The notes: generated by a model not told the origin, from the letters alone. A stretch of 64,000 bases of DNA from CAJQQK01 sp965224225 (GCA_965224225.1 CBDCZF010000005.1:1-64000); one strand, 5' to 3'. Positions 1-9,710 are shown, counted from the stretch's first letter. Program-made: numbers and translations.

Positions 1-2
1 AC

Positions 3-1217
3 CGCTTCGAGGAGGGGCTCTGCCTGCCGATCTGCCGCATCGTCGAAGGCGGCAGAGAGAGCCAGGTGGTGATCGACTTCCTCAAGGAAAACCTGCGCAT
101 GGCGGACGAGACGCTCGGTGACATCCGCGCTCAGTTTGCCGCCTATTCCGATTGCACGAACAAACTGTTCGGATTGCTCGACGACGAGGGCCTCAGCGAC
201 CTCGAGGCCGTCGCCGACGACATCATCAAGCGATCCGAGGACAGTATGCGCGGCGCCATCGCGGCCTTGCCGGACGGCACCTGGCACGACGGATTCGACA
301 CTGACGGGTTTGATGAGAGTCTGCACATTGCCTGCGCGGTTACAATCGCAGGCGACGAGATGACGATCGACTTCGCCGGCACTTCGCAGCAGATCCCGTG
401 GCCGGTCAATTGCGTGCTCAACTACACGCAGGCTTACGCGCGCTACGCGGTGAAATGCCTGCTCGATCCCGAGGCGCCGAACAACGCCGGTTCGCTGCGC
501 CCCATCACCGTGACCGCTCCCGAAGCCTGTCTCCTCAACGCAACGCCGCCCGCCCCGGTCTGGGGTCGTCATCTCTCGGGCCACTACGTGCCGCCCGCAG
601 TGATCGGGGCGCTGTCACAAGTCGTGCCTGAGCGTGCGGTGGCGGAGTCCGGCTCGCCGCTCTGGAATGTCTATTTCAGCGGCCAGCGCCCTGACGGCAC
701 CGGCAACTTCGTCAAGATGTATTTCATGAACGGCGGCCATGGAGCCCGCGCGATGGGAGACGGGCCGGGGTGCCTCAGTTTTCCGAGCAACGTCTCGAAT
801 GAACCAACAGAAGTTTTCGAGAACCAGACGCCCATGCTCGTGACAGAAAAGGCGTTCGTTCCCGACACAGGTGGTGCGGGGCGCTATCGCGGCGGTAACG
901 CGCAGCGCATTCGTTTCCGCTCGCTCTCTGAAACACCATTGACCATGACGATCCGCCACGAGCGGATCCGTTTTCCGCCACGGGGGCTGTTGGGAGGCGC
1001 GAACGGCGCGGCGGGCGTCGATCTCCTGAACGGTGAGCCGCTCGCCGCGAAATCGCGGACGGTCCTGTTGCAAGGCGACGAGGTCACGTTTCAGACACCC
1101 GGCGGCGGCGGGCTGTTTCCACCGTCCGAGCGTTCGCAAGGTCAGATCGATGAGGACATTGCGTCAGGCCTGGTCACGGCAGACGCAGCAGCAAGGGACT
1201 ATGGCGTTGACACGTGA
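3..1217 (+). CDS. hyuB: hydantoinase B/oxoprolinase family subunit, 5' end outside window
   Basis: B subunit of an ATP-dependent hydantoinase/oxoprolinase/acetone-carboxylase-type enzyme, which opens a cyclic amide together with the A subunit. The reading frame is open from base 3, so the N-terminus (roughly the first quarter of a family of about 520-560 residues) lies outside the window. Family features visible are the PWPVNCVLNYT segment, the glycine-rich stretch MNGGHGARAMGDGPG, the RYRGGNAQRIRF segment and the terminal TPGGGGLFPP. The stop overlaps the start of the downstream A subunit by 17 bp, so the two are translationally coupled. Substrate cannot be read from the sequence; family members act on hydantoins, 5-oxoproline and related lactams. 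Confidence 0.9.
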   Translation, partial: RFEEGLCLPICRIVEGGRESQVVIDFLKENLRMADETLGDIRAQFAAYSDCTNKLFGLLDDEGLSDLEAVADDIIKRSEDSMRGAIAALPDGTWHDGFDTDGFDESLHIACAVTIAGDEMTIDFAGTSQQIPWPVNCVLNYTQAYARYAVKCLLDPEAPNNAGSLRPITVTAPEACLLNATPPAPVWGRHLSGHYVPPAVIGALSQVVPERAVAESGSPLWNVYFSGQRPDGTGNFVKMYFMNGGHGARAMGDGPGCLSFPSNVSNEPTEVFENQTPMLVTEKAFVPDTGGAGRYRGGNAQRIRFRSLSETPLTMTIRHERIRFPPRGLLGGANGAAGVDLLNGEPLAAKSRTVLLQGDEVTFQTPGGGGLFPPSERSQGQIDEDIASGLVTADAAARDYGVDT

Positions 1218-3312
1218 GCAGCAACACGCCGGACGGTCGATCGGTGTCGACATCGGTGGCACGTTTACCGACGTCGTGCTCTGGCGTGATGGTGCGCCTG
1301 CGATGCGCCGCGAGAAATTGCTCACGACCCCCGATGACCCGTCCCGTGCCGTGGTCGAGGGTATCAAGCGGGCGCTCCAGCATGAGGGCATATCTGCCGC
1401 TGATCTCGATACCGTCGTGCACGGCACGACACTGGTTGCGAATGCGTTGATTGAGCGCCGCGGCGTGACAACGGGCCTGATCACCACGCGCGGCTTTCGT
1501 GATGTGCTGGGGCTCGGCCGTGAATGGCGCTACGATCTTTACGATCTCACGATCGCCCTGCCGGCGCCGCTCGTGCCACGGGCGCGCTGTCTTGAAGTCA
1601 CGGGACGGCTGCTCGCCAATGGCAGCGTCGAGACGCCGCTTGACGAAGCCGATGTTGTTGCCGCATCAGATAAATTGCGCGCCGCGGGCGTCGAAGCCGT
1701 GGCGGTTGCTTTTCTCCATTCCTACGCAAATCCGGCACACGAACGGCGGGCCGGCGAAATCCTGGCCCGTGAGCTGCCGGGCGTCGAGGTGTCGCTGTCC
1801 TGCGATGTCAGCCCCGAACTCGGTGAATACGAGCGCAGTTCAACCGTCGCTGCCAACGCCTTCGTGCTGCCTATCTTTGCGCACTATGTCGAACGACTCG
1901 AGGAGTCGCTGCAAGCACTGGGCTTCCGCCGCGACTTGCTGCTCGTGCTGTCGGATGGACGCTGCATCAGGGCCGAGACGGCCAGGCGCTATCCCATTCG
2001 GCTCGTCCAGTCCGGCCCGGCAGCCGGCGCCGAAGCAGCACGCATGTTCGGCGAACTCGCAGGCGAAAACGATGTGCTCTGTTTCGACATGGGCGGTACG
2101 ACCGCCAAGGCCTGCCTGATCAGTTCCGGCGAACCTGAGCGTACTGCACGCTTCGAGGTGGCGCGCGAGACGCGTTTCGCGGAAGGCAGTGGACTGCCGC
2201 TGCAAATCCCGGCAATCGATATGATCGAGATTGGGGCCGGTGGCGGCTCGATCGCTGAGATCGACGCGCGCGGCCTGATCCAGGTCGGCCCGCGCAGTGC
2301 CGGCGCCAACCCCGGCCCTGCCTGCTATGGCCTCGGCAACCTCAAGCCCACCGTGACGGACTGTGATCTCGTCCTCGGCTACCTCGATGCCGGCTCATTC
2401 CTCGGCGGGACCATGCCGCTTGACAAAGCGGCGGCCGAGACGGCAATCGAAGAGCATCTCGCGAAACCGCTTGGCATTTCGGTGGTCGACGCGGCGTGGG
2501 GTGTCCATGAGACGGTGACCGCGAACATGGCGCAGGCCGCTACCATTCACACGATCGAACGCGGGCTCGACATCACGCGTTTTGCCATGCTGGCGATTGG
2601 CGGTTCCGGCCCGGTCCATGCCTGCTCCATGGCATCGAAGATGAACATCGACCGCCTTGTCTGTCCGATCGGTGCAGGTGTCGCTTCGGCCATCGGGATG
2701 CTCGCTGCGCCCGTGTCATTTGAAGTCGCCCGCGCCGCGCCCTGTCGTCTTGATGCGCTCGATGTCGCCGCCGTGCGCACCCTGCTTGCCGAACAGCGTG
2801 CTGAGGCTGAGGCGTTGGTTGCTGCGACCGGGATCGAGAAGCGAGACATTCGCTGCCACGTGCGTGCAATGATGCGCTATATCGGTCAAGGCTACGAGAT
2901 TGAGGTCGACTTCGACCCCGACCACCTGACGGTCGATGGAGCGGAGCAACTCGGAGCCGCATTCACGGCGGCCTACCAGGCGCGCTATGGCCGTTCCGAA
3001 ACGACACCACCGGAAATACTTTCCTGGCGTGTCGTCGCATCGGGGCCCCGACCCGCACTCGCCTCGGCACTAGCCGCCGAGGACCGAAACCAGGCAGCAA
3101 CACCGAAACCGGTTGGCCAGCGACAGTTGTTTTTTGGCGGCGGTTTCGTCGAGACCCCGGTCTATCGGCGCGTGGAACTGCTCCCAGGCCAGGCGCTGGA
3201 TGGCCCGGCAGTCATCGAGGAGGACGAATCGACCTTGATCATACCGCCCCAATTCGTCCTGACGGTTGATCCGGCACGCAACCTGGTCGCCGAGCGGAGG
3301 ACACAAGCGTGA
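1201..3312 (+). CDS. hyuA: hydantoinase/oxoprolinase A subunit (ATP-dependent)
   Basis: 703-residue A subunit, the ATPase half of the hydantoinase/oxoprolinase complex. The N-terminal phosphate-binding segment GVDIGGTFTDVVL lies at about residues 15-27. A second nucleotide-binding region includes VQSGPAAGAEAARMFGELAG and CFDMGGTTAKACLI, followed by IEIGAGGGSIAEID and the GGSGPVHA motif, all typical of the family. Length matches the usual 680-710 residues. I place the start at ATG 1201 because it begins just before the conserved N-terminus and overlaps the hyuB stop; the frame is open further upstream but carries no homology there. The next gene starts on the last base of the stop codon, giving a tight three-gene operon. 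Confidence 0.92.
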   Translation: MALTREQQHAGRSIGVDIGGTFTDVVLWRDGAPAMRREKLLTTPDDPSRAVVEGIKRALQHEGISAADLDTVVHGTTLVANALIERRGVTTGLITTRGFRDVLGLGREWRYDLYDLTIALPAPLVPRARCLEVTGRLLANGSVETPLDEADVVAASDKLRAAGVEAVAVAFLHSYANPAHERRAGEILARELPGVEVSLSCDVSPELGEYERSSTVAANAFVLPIFAHYVERLEESLQALGFRRDLLLVLSDGRCIRAETARRYPIRLVQSGPAAGAEAARMFGELAGENDVLCFDMGGTTAKACLISSGEPERTARFEVARETRFAEGSGLPLQIPAIDMIEIGAGGGSIAEIDARGLIQVGPRSAGANPGPACYGLGNLKPTVTDCDLVLGYLDAGSFLGGTMPLDKAAAETAIEEHLAKPLGISVVDAAWGVHETVTANMAQAATIHTIERGLDITRFAMLAIGGSGPVHACSMASKMNIDRLVCPIGAGVASAIGMLAAPVSFEVARAAPCRLDALDVAAVRTLLAEQRAEAEALVAATGIEKRDIRCHVRAMMRYIGQGYEIEVDFDPDHLTVDGAEQLGAAFTAAYQARYGRSETTPPEILSWRVVASGPRPALASALAAEDRNQAATPKPVGQRQLFFGGGFVETPVYRRVELLPGQALDGPAVIEEDESTLIIPPQFVLTVDPARNLVAERRTQA

Positions 3313-4925
3313 TGGCACAACAGCAGCGCTTCGTCGACTGGTTGGCAGCTGAGCTCTACCGGCGTGGAACTCGATTTGCCTTCGGCGTTCCGGGCGGTGG
3401 CGTCAGTCTCGATCTATTGGCGGCAGCGCAAGGCGCCGGCATGCGCACGATCATCACCGCGCGTGAAGATGCCGCCGTGATGATGGCCGGGGTCGCCGGT
3501 CGGCTTGCCAACGCGCCAGGCCTCGCCTTTTCGACCAAGGGACCTGGCCTCGCGTCAGCGACGAACGGTTTGGCTTCGGCCTTGCTCGACCGGATGCCGC
3601 TTTTGCTTGTGACCGAAAGTTTCGATGCTGCCGAACTCGCCTATCTTTCCCATCAGGTGTTCGACCAAGCGGCGCTGGCGACAAGCCTGTTCGGCGGTGT
3701 GGCGAGAGGCAAGGCACGCGTCGTCCAGGCAAGGGCTGAGACAGTCGCCCCCGCGCTCGACGCTTTGTTGTCGGCACCTGAGGGCCCGTCATTGCTGCTC
3801 GCCGATCCGAAACTGATGACATCGCCGGTTGGCGAGGTTCCGATGTCGTCTGTGTCGTCTTACGACATTGATGCCGCAGCTGTCGAACAAGCACGCGCCT
3901 TGATCCGGGGCGCGCGCCGGCCGGTCATTGTTGCCGGCTTGGAGGCGACGCAACCGGCAGCCGCAGCAGGCGTGCGAAACCTCGCAGCCGCGCTCGGCGC
4001 GCCGGCACTGGCAACCTACATGGCAAAAGGTGTCGTGCCCGACGCGCATCCCAACTTCGCGGGTATCTTCACGGGTGGTGCCATAGAGCAGACGACCGTC
4101 GGTTCCGCCGATCTGATCATCCTGGCCGGCCTCGACCCGGTCGAACTGATCCGCAAGCCGTGGCCCTACGATGCTCCGGTTGTCGATCTCTGCGCGTACG
4201 CCCACAGCCCGCACTACCTCGAGCCGGCGGCGCGTGTCGAAGGCGATCTTACGGCGGTGCTTGCTGCGATTGATCGGGATTTGCCGGGCAGCGATTGGCG
4301 CGAGGCGGAGATTGCCGGCCATCGCGAGACGTTCCGTGCAGGCATGGCGATGGCCGGCGATAGTGGCCTGACGGCGGAGGCCGTTGTCCAGGAAGTCGGA
4401 CAGACGTTCGAGTTCACTCCGCGTCTCACGGTAGATGCTGGTGCGCACATGTTCTCGGCCTGTGCCTTTTGGCAGGCACGCGAGCCGCTCGACGTTCTCA
4501 TCTCGAACGGGCTCGCGAGCATGGGTTTCGCATTGCCGGCGGCGATCGCCGCGGCACTTCACGATTCGCAGCGCGGCGCAGTCGCCATGACGGGCGATGG
4601 CGGCTTGCTTATGTGCCTCGGTGAGTTGAAGACAGCAGCGGCGCTGAATGCCAATCTGACGGTCGTGGTCTTCAATGACGCCCGCCTCTCGCTGATCGAC
4701 ATCAAACGCGAAGAGCGCCAAATGCGCGATCTCGGCCTGTCCTGGGAGGCGCCCGATTTCGCGACGGTCGCTGAGGGCTTCGGCTTCACGGCCTGGCGCG
4801 CGGAGAATCTCGAAGCTCTGCGCACTGCCGCAACGGCCGCTGCAGCGGCCAAAGGGCCTTGCCTCATTGACGCTAGGATCGACGCATCTGGCTACAGATC
4901 GCAACTCCGCAGACTAAGGGGTTGA
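3312..4925 (+). CDS. thiamine-diphosphate-dependent enzyme, acetolactate synthase-like
   Basis: 537-residue ThDP enzyme with three domains: N-terminal Pyr domain, central domain and C-terminal PP domain. The Pyr domain carries the cofactor-activating glutamate in TAREDAAVMMAGVAGRLAN. The PP domain has GDGGLLMCLGEL followed about 20 residues later by VVVFND, the metal/diphosphate-binding GDG-(X)n-N motif. Acetolactate synthases, benzoylformate decarboxylases and oxalyl-CoA decarboxylase relatives share this layout, and the sequence alone does not choose between them. ATG 3312 overlaps the hyuA stop by one base; a GTG one codon earlier is possible. The coupling suggests that it acts on an intermediate of the hydantoinase pathway (inference). 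Confidence 0.85.
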   Translation: MAQQQRFVDWLAAELYRRGTRFAFGVPGGGVSLDLLAAAQGAGMRTIITAREDAAVMMAGVAGRLANAPGLAFSTKGPGLASATNGLASALLDRMPLLLVTESFDAAELAYLSHQVFDQAALATSLFGGVARGKARVVQARAETVAPALDALLSAPEGPSLLLADPKLMTSPVGEVPMSSVSSYDIDAAAVEQARALIRGARRPVIVAGLEATQPAAAAGVRNLAAALGAPALATYMAKGVVPDAHPNFAGIFTGGAIEQTTVGSADLIILAGLDPVELIRKPWPYDAPVVDLCAYAHSPHYLEPAARVEGDLTAVLAAIDRDLPGSDWREAEIAGHRETFRAGMAMAGDSGLTAEAVVQEVGQTFEFTPRLTVDAGAHMFSACAFWQAREPLDVLISNGLASMGFALPAAIAAALHDSQRGAVAMTGDGGLLMCLGELKTAAALNANLTVVVFNDARLSLIDIKREERQMRDLGLSWEAPDFATVAEGFGFTAWRAENLEALRTAATAAAAAKGPCLIDARIDASGYRSQLRRLRG

Positions 4926-5037
4926 TGCTTTTGGTGCTGGCGTACGGCGCGACGCGCGGTGAGTTTCCCGTCCCGCAAGAACGCTCACGTCGGTCTTCTG
5001 CAGTTGATCACAACACGCTAAATGTCGGCTTTGTGGA

Positions 5038-6701
5038 GAGGGCGTGTAAGAGCGTGCCGGGATCGGGTTCGTTGTCCGGGTATGGCCGATCGGGTGACAA
5101 TTTGGTTCGCAGCAGTTCAGATCGGTTTGAAATCGCGTTGTGAGCGGGGATTTGCATTCTCCGGCACAATCATCGACGCGAACAACGACAAGAAGGCCTG
5201 TATTGCCTTTACTAACTCCGGTACGCCGACAATCGCGATGACCCGCATCATATTGTAGGCGAGGACATGCAGCGACATTTCGGTTGCGACGTGTTTGAGC
5301 GTTCGCATCTTGAAGTGGGTCGCACCCATCCAGGCCTTGATCGTACCGAAGGGATGTTCAGCCGTCTCCCGGCGCGTCGCCATCTTATCCGGGTTCTCTT
5401 CAAGGCGTTGTTGCACACGCTCGAGGACATCTTGGCGTTCCCATCGTGAGATACGACGTTCTTTGCCGGGCGTACAATGGTGCTTGACTGGGCACGTCTC
5501 GCAGGCGGTTGTCCAATAGCGATGAAAAACCTTGCTGCCTTCCTTGCGCGTCATACGATACGTGAGATGTTGGCTCGCCGGGCAGATGTACATGTTCTTT
5601 CCGGCATCATCGATGAATGCGCTGCGATCGAAGCGGCCATCCGCCTTGGCATTCGAAGTTTTGGGTTTAGGCAGCGTGACCGTGATGTCATCTTCTTCAC
5701 AGGCAACGATCTCCTCGCCTTTGTAGTAGCCCTTGTCGGCAACCACATCGAGCGTCTCGACGCCGAGTGCATCGCGCGCCTGATTGGCCATATCTGATAA
5801 TGCATTGCGGTCCGACCCGATGTTAGTGACCTCGTGGGCAACGATCAGATGATGCTCGGTCTCGACGGCACTTTGTACGTTGGAGCCAATGACACGAGGA
5901 TGCCGGCTGGTGATCGCCATAGAACGCGCATCGGGATCCGTTTCCGAGATTTGATCGACACCTGTACGATCCATCTCGGCTTGGACTTCAGCGAGCTTGT
6001 CAGCTTCCATCTTGAGCCACGCAATCTTGTCGATGACACGCTTGATCTGCGTGTCGCTCACTGGCATGCCGGTTGCAGAGTGCACGTCGTTGGCGCGATC
6101 GAGTTCCGACAAGTAGCGCGCTGAATGCGCTCATCAATCTCCTTGACGCGCTTACGCAGTTTCTCGCGCGCAAAATTCTTGGCCTTGGCGTTCACAGCCT
6201 TGAACTTGCTGCCGTCGATGGCAACGGTCTCGCTGCCCAGCAGATTGATATCGCGGCATAGCGCAACAAACTGCCGGCATACATTGCGGATTGCCGGCCC
6301 ATTGTCCTTACGAAAATCGGCGATCGTTTTGATGTCAGGCTTGAGTGAACCGGTCAGCCAGATCAGTTCGACATTGCTCACGCTCCAGGCGACGTGAGGA
6401 CTGGACCTGATTGAGGTAGCCATAGACGTAGATCTTGAGCGTCGTCGCCGGATGACAACCTGGCCGGCCAGTGGCCTCCGGCACAACATCAAAGCCAAGT
6501 ATGCTCAACTGCAATGCGTCAACGAAGGCATCAATCGCGCGAACCGGATTGTCCTCGCTGACATGGTCATCCAGCCGTTCAGGAAATAGCGTCGCCTGAG
6601 TGCGATCGGCACCTTCGATGAACTGCTTCATGATCCGCCCCCGCAGAGAATCAATGAAGCAAGCGTATCATGAGTGGAGGGCTACGTTTTCGCACGCCCT
6701 C
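5038..6701 (-). mobile_element. IS1182-type insertion sequence, decayed copy 1
   Basis: A 1664-bp relative of the two intact elements at 20858 and 26732, in opposite orientation. The ends are inverted repeats starting GAGGGCGTG. It is flanked on both sides by the 4-bp direct repeat TGGA (5034-5037 and 6702-6705), showing that the present flanks are the original target. It differs from the intact copies by scattered substitutions and at least two coding indels, so it is an older insertion. Removing it joins two non-coding-looking flanks; I recognise no interrupted gene. Confidence 0.9.
5117..6631 (-). pseudogene. IS1182-family transposase, frameshifted
   Basis: Remnant of the transposase that is 506 residues long in the intact copies. 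Reading from 6631 leftward, the N-terminal part follows the intact protein through the Q-S-S-R-R-L-E-R-E segment. Near 6378 an 8-bp deletion shifts the frame, and near 6118 a 2-bp (GC) insertion shifts it again. The three pieces together cover nearly the whole protein, including the DDE domain and the C-terminal EHPFGTIKAWMG region. With two frameshifts it cannot make an active protein from this copy, although its inverted ends might still be mobilised by the intact copies. Confidence 0.9.
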
Positions 6702-7120
6702 TGGACGAAGCTCCATTGGCGCTGGGCTGAAGGTCAGCGTTCTGGTGACATGCTCGACACAAAGCTTCCGGCTCAGCGGTGAGGTCCGGTTTGTTACCGA
6801 TCCGGTTCTGAGCAGGTGCAACATCGTCCGGCAGGATGATGGCAGAGGATGCAATAAGCGGACAATGGCCTGCGGCTACGGCAATGCTTGAATTGCAGAA
6901 CCGACACATCAATCTGCAAGCGAGCCACACGCGCAGTTTTCACCCCAAGCGGCCCTGAGGTGCAAAATCGCCGGTGCCCACGAAGATCCCTCCATAGCAA
7001 GGTGTTGCCGGCCGCAATGACGTCGCGCATGGCATCAGTCTACTATACTGATAAATTGTTCTCGCACGATGGTGTTAGAGAGCGCTAAGCCGCGCAATCG
7101 CCGCCCGCAATGGACGGTCA
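6702..7120. other. 419-bp stretch without a recognisable gene
   Basis: Between the decayed IS1182 copy and livF. Short open frames exist on both strands (for example 6794-7030 on the minus strand, 78 codons), but none has a convincing ribosome binding site or a recognisable domain. I see no tRNA, long hairpin or repeat shared with the rest of the window. Confidence 0.4.
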
Positions 7121-7768
7121 CTATTGTTCCCGGGATAGGGATCCCCGCTCGATGACATAGGTCCGGTCCAGGAGTTCAGCGATGTGTGCGTCGTTTGACT
7201 CGGAAATGAGTATCGATACGCCCTCCTTCTTGAGATCAGCCAGGATCTCGCACATGCGCAGGGCGAGAACAGGTGCAATACCTTCCGTCGGCTCGTCGAG
7301 TAGCAGTAGTCGCTGACCCACCATCAGTGCGCGCGCCAGTGACACCATCTTTTGCTGGCCGCCGGACAGGCTGGAAGTAGCCCGCTTCCGGAAGCCCTGA
7401 CATTCCGGGATGATCCTATAGATCCATTCCAGGCGATCTTCGTAACTGGGGATATCGGTCGACCAGACCGGGATCAAGATGTTCTGCTCCGCCGTCATTT
7501 CCGGTATGAGACGCCTGTCCTCCGGCATGTAGCCGATACCGAGATGAGCTCGGCGATGCCCTGGCAGTCTCTCGAGTCCGGCATGGTCGAAGGTGATCGT
7601 GCCCGACTTTGCCGGCAGCAGGCCCATGACGGAACGCATCAGCGTCGTCTTGCCCGCTCCGTTTCTTCCGATCAGGCCGACAATCTCTCCGGTTTCGAGC
7701 GACAGCTCGATCTGGCGCAGGATAGCAATCCCCTGGATGTCGACATTGAGGCCGTTGATCACCAGCAT
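7121..7768 (-). CDS. livF: branched-chain amino acid ABC transporter ATP-binding protein LivF
   Basis: 215-residue ABC ATPase of the HAAT (branched-chain amino acid/amide) importer family. Walker A GRNGAGKTT is at about residues 36-44, the signature SSLSGGQQK follows, and then Walker B LLLLDEPTEG. GYMPEDRRLIPEMTAEQNI is the typical LivF Q-loop region. It is somewhat shorter than the usual 233-240 residues at the C-terminus. It starts only 3 bp after the porA'-'livG chimera stop, as in a normal livG-livF pair. No permease (livH, livM) or binding protein gene is present, and the livG partner is broken, so an active transporter is unlikely from this locus alone. Confidence 0.9.
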   Translation of the reverse strand: MLVINGLNVDIQGIAILRQIELSLETGEIVGLIGRNGAGKTTLMRSVMGLLPAKSGTITFDHAGLERLPGHRRAHLGIGYMPEDRRLIPEMTAEQNILIPVWSTDIPSYEDRLEWIYRIIPECQGFRKRATSSLSGGQQKMVSLARALMVGQRLLLLDEPTEGIAPVLALRMCEILADLKKEGVSILISESNDAHIAELLDRTYVIERGSLSREQ

Positions 7769-7771
7769 GGT

Positions 7772-8854
7772 TCAGGCCCCGTTCCCAGCATCCGACGCTC
7801 TAACGCCGATGACATATTCCTGCACTTTCGGGTCCGCGAGCGCCTCTGCAGGTGACTCGTCACAGATGATCTCCCCCTCATAGAAGGCGATGACGCGGGT
7901 CACGTAGCGTTCGACAATCTCCATGTCGTGTTCGATGAACAGCACCGTCACTTTGTCCTCGCTCAAGGCCTTCATCACGATGTCCATGAGAGCGAATTTC
8001 TCCTTCACGCTGACGCCGCTCGTCGGCTCATCAAGAAGAAGGATGCGAGGCTGACTGACCACGGCCATGGCGATGTCGAGCAGCTTGCGGACACCCCGAT
8101 GCGCCAGACCACCGGAGCGCCGCCCGAACAGCGTAAAGAATTCAGCCGACACGCCGGGCACCACATCGAGCGCCTGTATCTGCTTGTCGTGCGCCAGATA
8201 GCGAACCTCCATGAACGCCTCAGGGCCGACCATTGCGCCGATCGAATAGGGATTCGCCGGATCGAGCACCTGGCGGGGCCGGTAGGGCGGCAGGAACTCA
8301 TCGACGGTTGCTTGGTCGGGCAGATTGACGCGTTCGTAGGCGTGGGTCAGGATGAAGCCGTCCATGCACACCATCACCGGGCAAGACAGCCATTCGGCAA
8401 TCTTGAACGCCTGGATGTGGAGATCGAGCGCTTCCTGATTGGTTTCTGCAAAGAGCTGGATCCAGCCTGCATCGCGCATTGCCATCGAGTCGGTATGATC
8501 ATTCCAGATGTTGATCGGTGCTCCGATCGCCCGGTTTGCGACGGTCATCACGATCGGCAGCCCGAGGCCGGCTGCGTTATAGATAGCCTCGGCCATGTAG
8601 AGGAGCCCCTGGCTCGCGGTCGCGGTGTAGGATCGCGCCCCCGCGGCCGAAGCTCCGATCGCGACGGACAGTGCTGCAAACTCGCTTTCGACGTTGATAT
8701 ACTCGCAATTGCCGACCTTGCCCCGACGCACAAGCAGCCCGCAGTGTTCGACGATGTGCGTCTGAGGGCTGATGGGATAGGCGCAGATGACCTCCGGTCG
8801 ACACAGCGCCACCGCTTCCGCAACCGCCTGGCTGCCCTCCATTTGTCTAAGCAT
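7772..8854 (-). CDS. chimeric PorA (2-oxoacid:ferredoxin oxidoreductase alpha) - LivG C-terminal fusion
   Basis: A 360-residue continuous frame made of two unrelated halves. Residues 1 to about 250 are the alpha subunit of a pyruvate/2-oxoacid:ferredoxin oxidoreductase, with GSQAVAEAVALCRPEVICAYPISPQTHI at the start (residues 7-34), ESEFAALSVAIGASAAGARS, and FGRRSGG at the end of the normal N-terminal block. From about residue 253 it becomes the C-terminal third of the ABC ATPase LivG: GVRKLLDIAMA, Walker B ILLLDEPTSGVS, H-loop FIEHDMEIVE and the typical tail. Missing are the rest of porA, any porB or ferredoxin subunit, and the LivG Walker A. The start ATG overlaps the porG stop by 8 bp. This is probably a deletion product with neither activity intact; a sequence artefact is possible. 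Confidence 0.85.
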   Translation of the reverse strand: MLRQMEGSQAVAEAVALCRPEVICAYPISPQTHIVEHCGLLVRRGKVGNCEYINVESEFAALSVAIGASAAGARSYTATASQGLLYMAEAIYNAAGLGLPIVMTVANRAIGAPINIWNDHTDSMAMRDAGWIQLFAETNQEALDLHIQAFKIAEWLSCPVMVCMDGFILTHAYERVNLPDQATVDEFLPPYRPRQVLDPANPYSIGAMVGPEAFMEVRYLAHDKQIQALDVVPGVSAEFFTLFGRRSGGLAHRGVRKLLDIAMAVVSQPRILLLDEPTSGVSVKEKFALMDIVMKALSEDKVTVLFIEHDMEIVERYVTRVIAFYEGEIICDESPAEALADPKVQEYVIGVRASDAGNGA

Positions 8855-9422
8855 GGCTCGTCGTTTCGCTGTTCGCTTCCTCATAGGCGGCGCGGGCGGC
8901 CGCAATGTTTCCCGCGGCAATCTTGGCCGCAAATTTGCGCCTGATCGCTTCTTCGACCGAGGCCAGACTGATCTGGCCCGAAATTGCTGCGAACCCGCCC
9001 AGAAGTGAGGTATTGGGCGCCGGTCGGCCAATGTGCTCCCTCGCCAGCTCGGTTGCGCCAATGTCGCAAAAATGATTGGCAGGCAGCTTGGCGGCGAACT
9101 CGGCGATGCCGAGTTCCTCAGGACTCTTGCGCGAATTGATCAGCACGTAGCCGTCGGCTTTGAGCCCATCGAACACATTGATCGCATGGAGCAGCGTCGG
9201 ATCCTGGATGATGATCGCGTCCGGTGTCAGGATCGGCTCGCGCGATCGGATCTCCTTGTCGTCAATACGGCAGAAGGAAACCACCGGTGCGCCCGTCCTT
9301 TCCGAGCCGAAACTCGGAAATGCCTGGGCGTGCTTGCCCTCCAGAAACGCGGCGATGGACAGAAGTTCAGCCCCGGTCACGACCCCCTGGCCGCCGCGCC
9401 CGTGAAGTCTGACCTGGAACAT
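8847..9422 (-). CDS. porG: 2-oxoacid:ferredoxin oxidoreductase gamma subunit
   Basis: 191-residue gamma subunit of the pyruvate/2-oxoacid:ferredoxin oxidoreductase family. The N-terminal VRLHGRGGQGVVTGAELL and the later KHAQAFPSFGSERTGAPV are the family hallmarks; length matches. In multi-subunit enzymes gamma, delta, alpha and beta are co-transcribed. Here gamma leads, alpha is truncated and fused to livG, and delta and beta are absent. The product is therefore likely an orphan subunit unless partner genes lie elsewhere. Confidence 0.9.
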   Translation of the reverse strand: MFQVRLHGRGGQGVVTGAELLSIAAFLEGKHAQAFPSFGSERTGAPVVSFCRIDDKEIRSREPILTPDAIIIQDPTLLHAINVFDGLKADGYVLINSRKSPEELGIAEFAAKLPANHFCDIGATELAREHIGRPAPNTSLLGGFAAISGQISLASVEEAIRRKFAAKIAAGNIAAARAAYEEANSETTSHA

Positions 9423-9710
9423 TTCCTACCTTCCTTCGGCTGCTGTGAAATACATCAATAGGTCGTGGCAAAGTTATCGAATCCCGGCGGCAGAATCTAT
9501 TGCATCACTAGGACTCTGGTATCAGCTCAGGTTCCGCGTGCTTACGAACTAACGTCCGTGGGCGAAATGACGGCATTTCGGTGCGGCTGAATGCGATGCA
9601 GCAGCTTAGACAGCGGCCACGGCAAAAGCTGGCCCAGACCGTCATTTTGCTGCAGTGCAGTAGGTCGGCAGCTATGAGGGGATAAAACAACCGAAAAAGC
9701 GTTTCCCTGA

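Noticed and set aside
6794..7030. Possible 78-codon gene on the minus strand beside the decayed IS1182
   Set aside because: No ribosome binding site, no recognisable pattern and overlapping frames of equal quality on the other strand.
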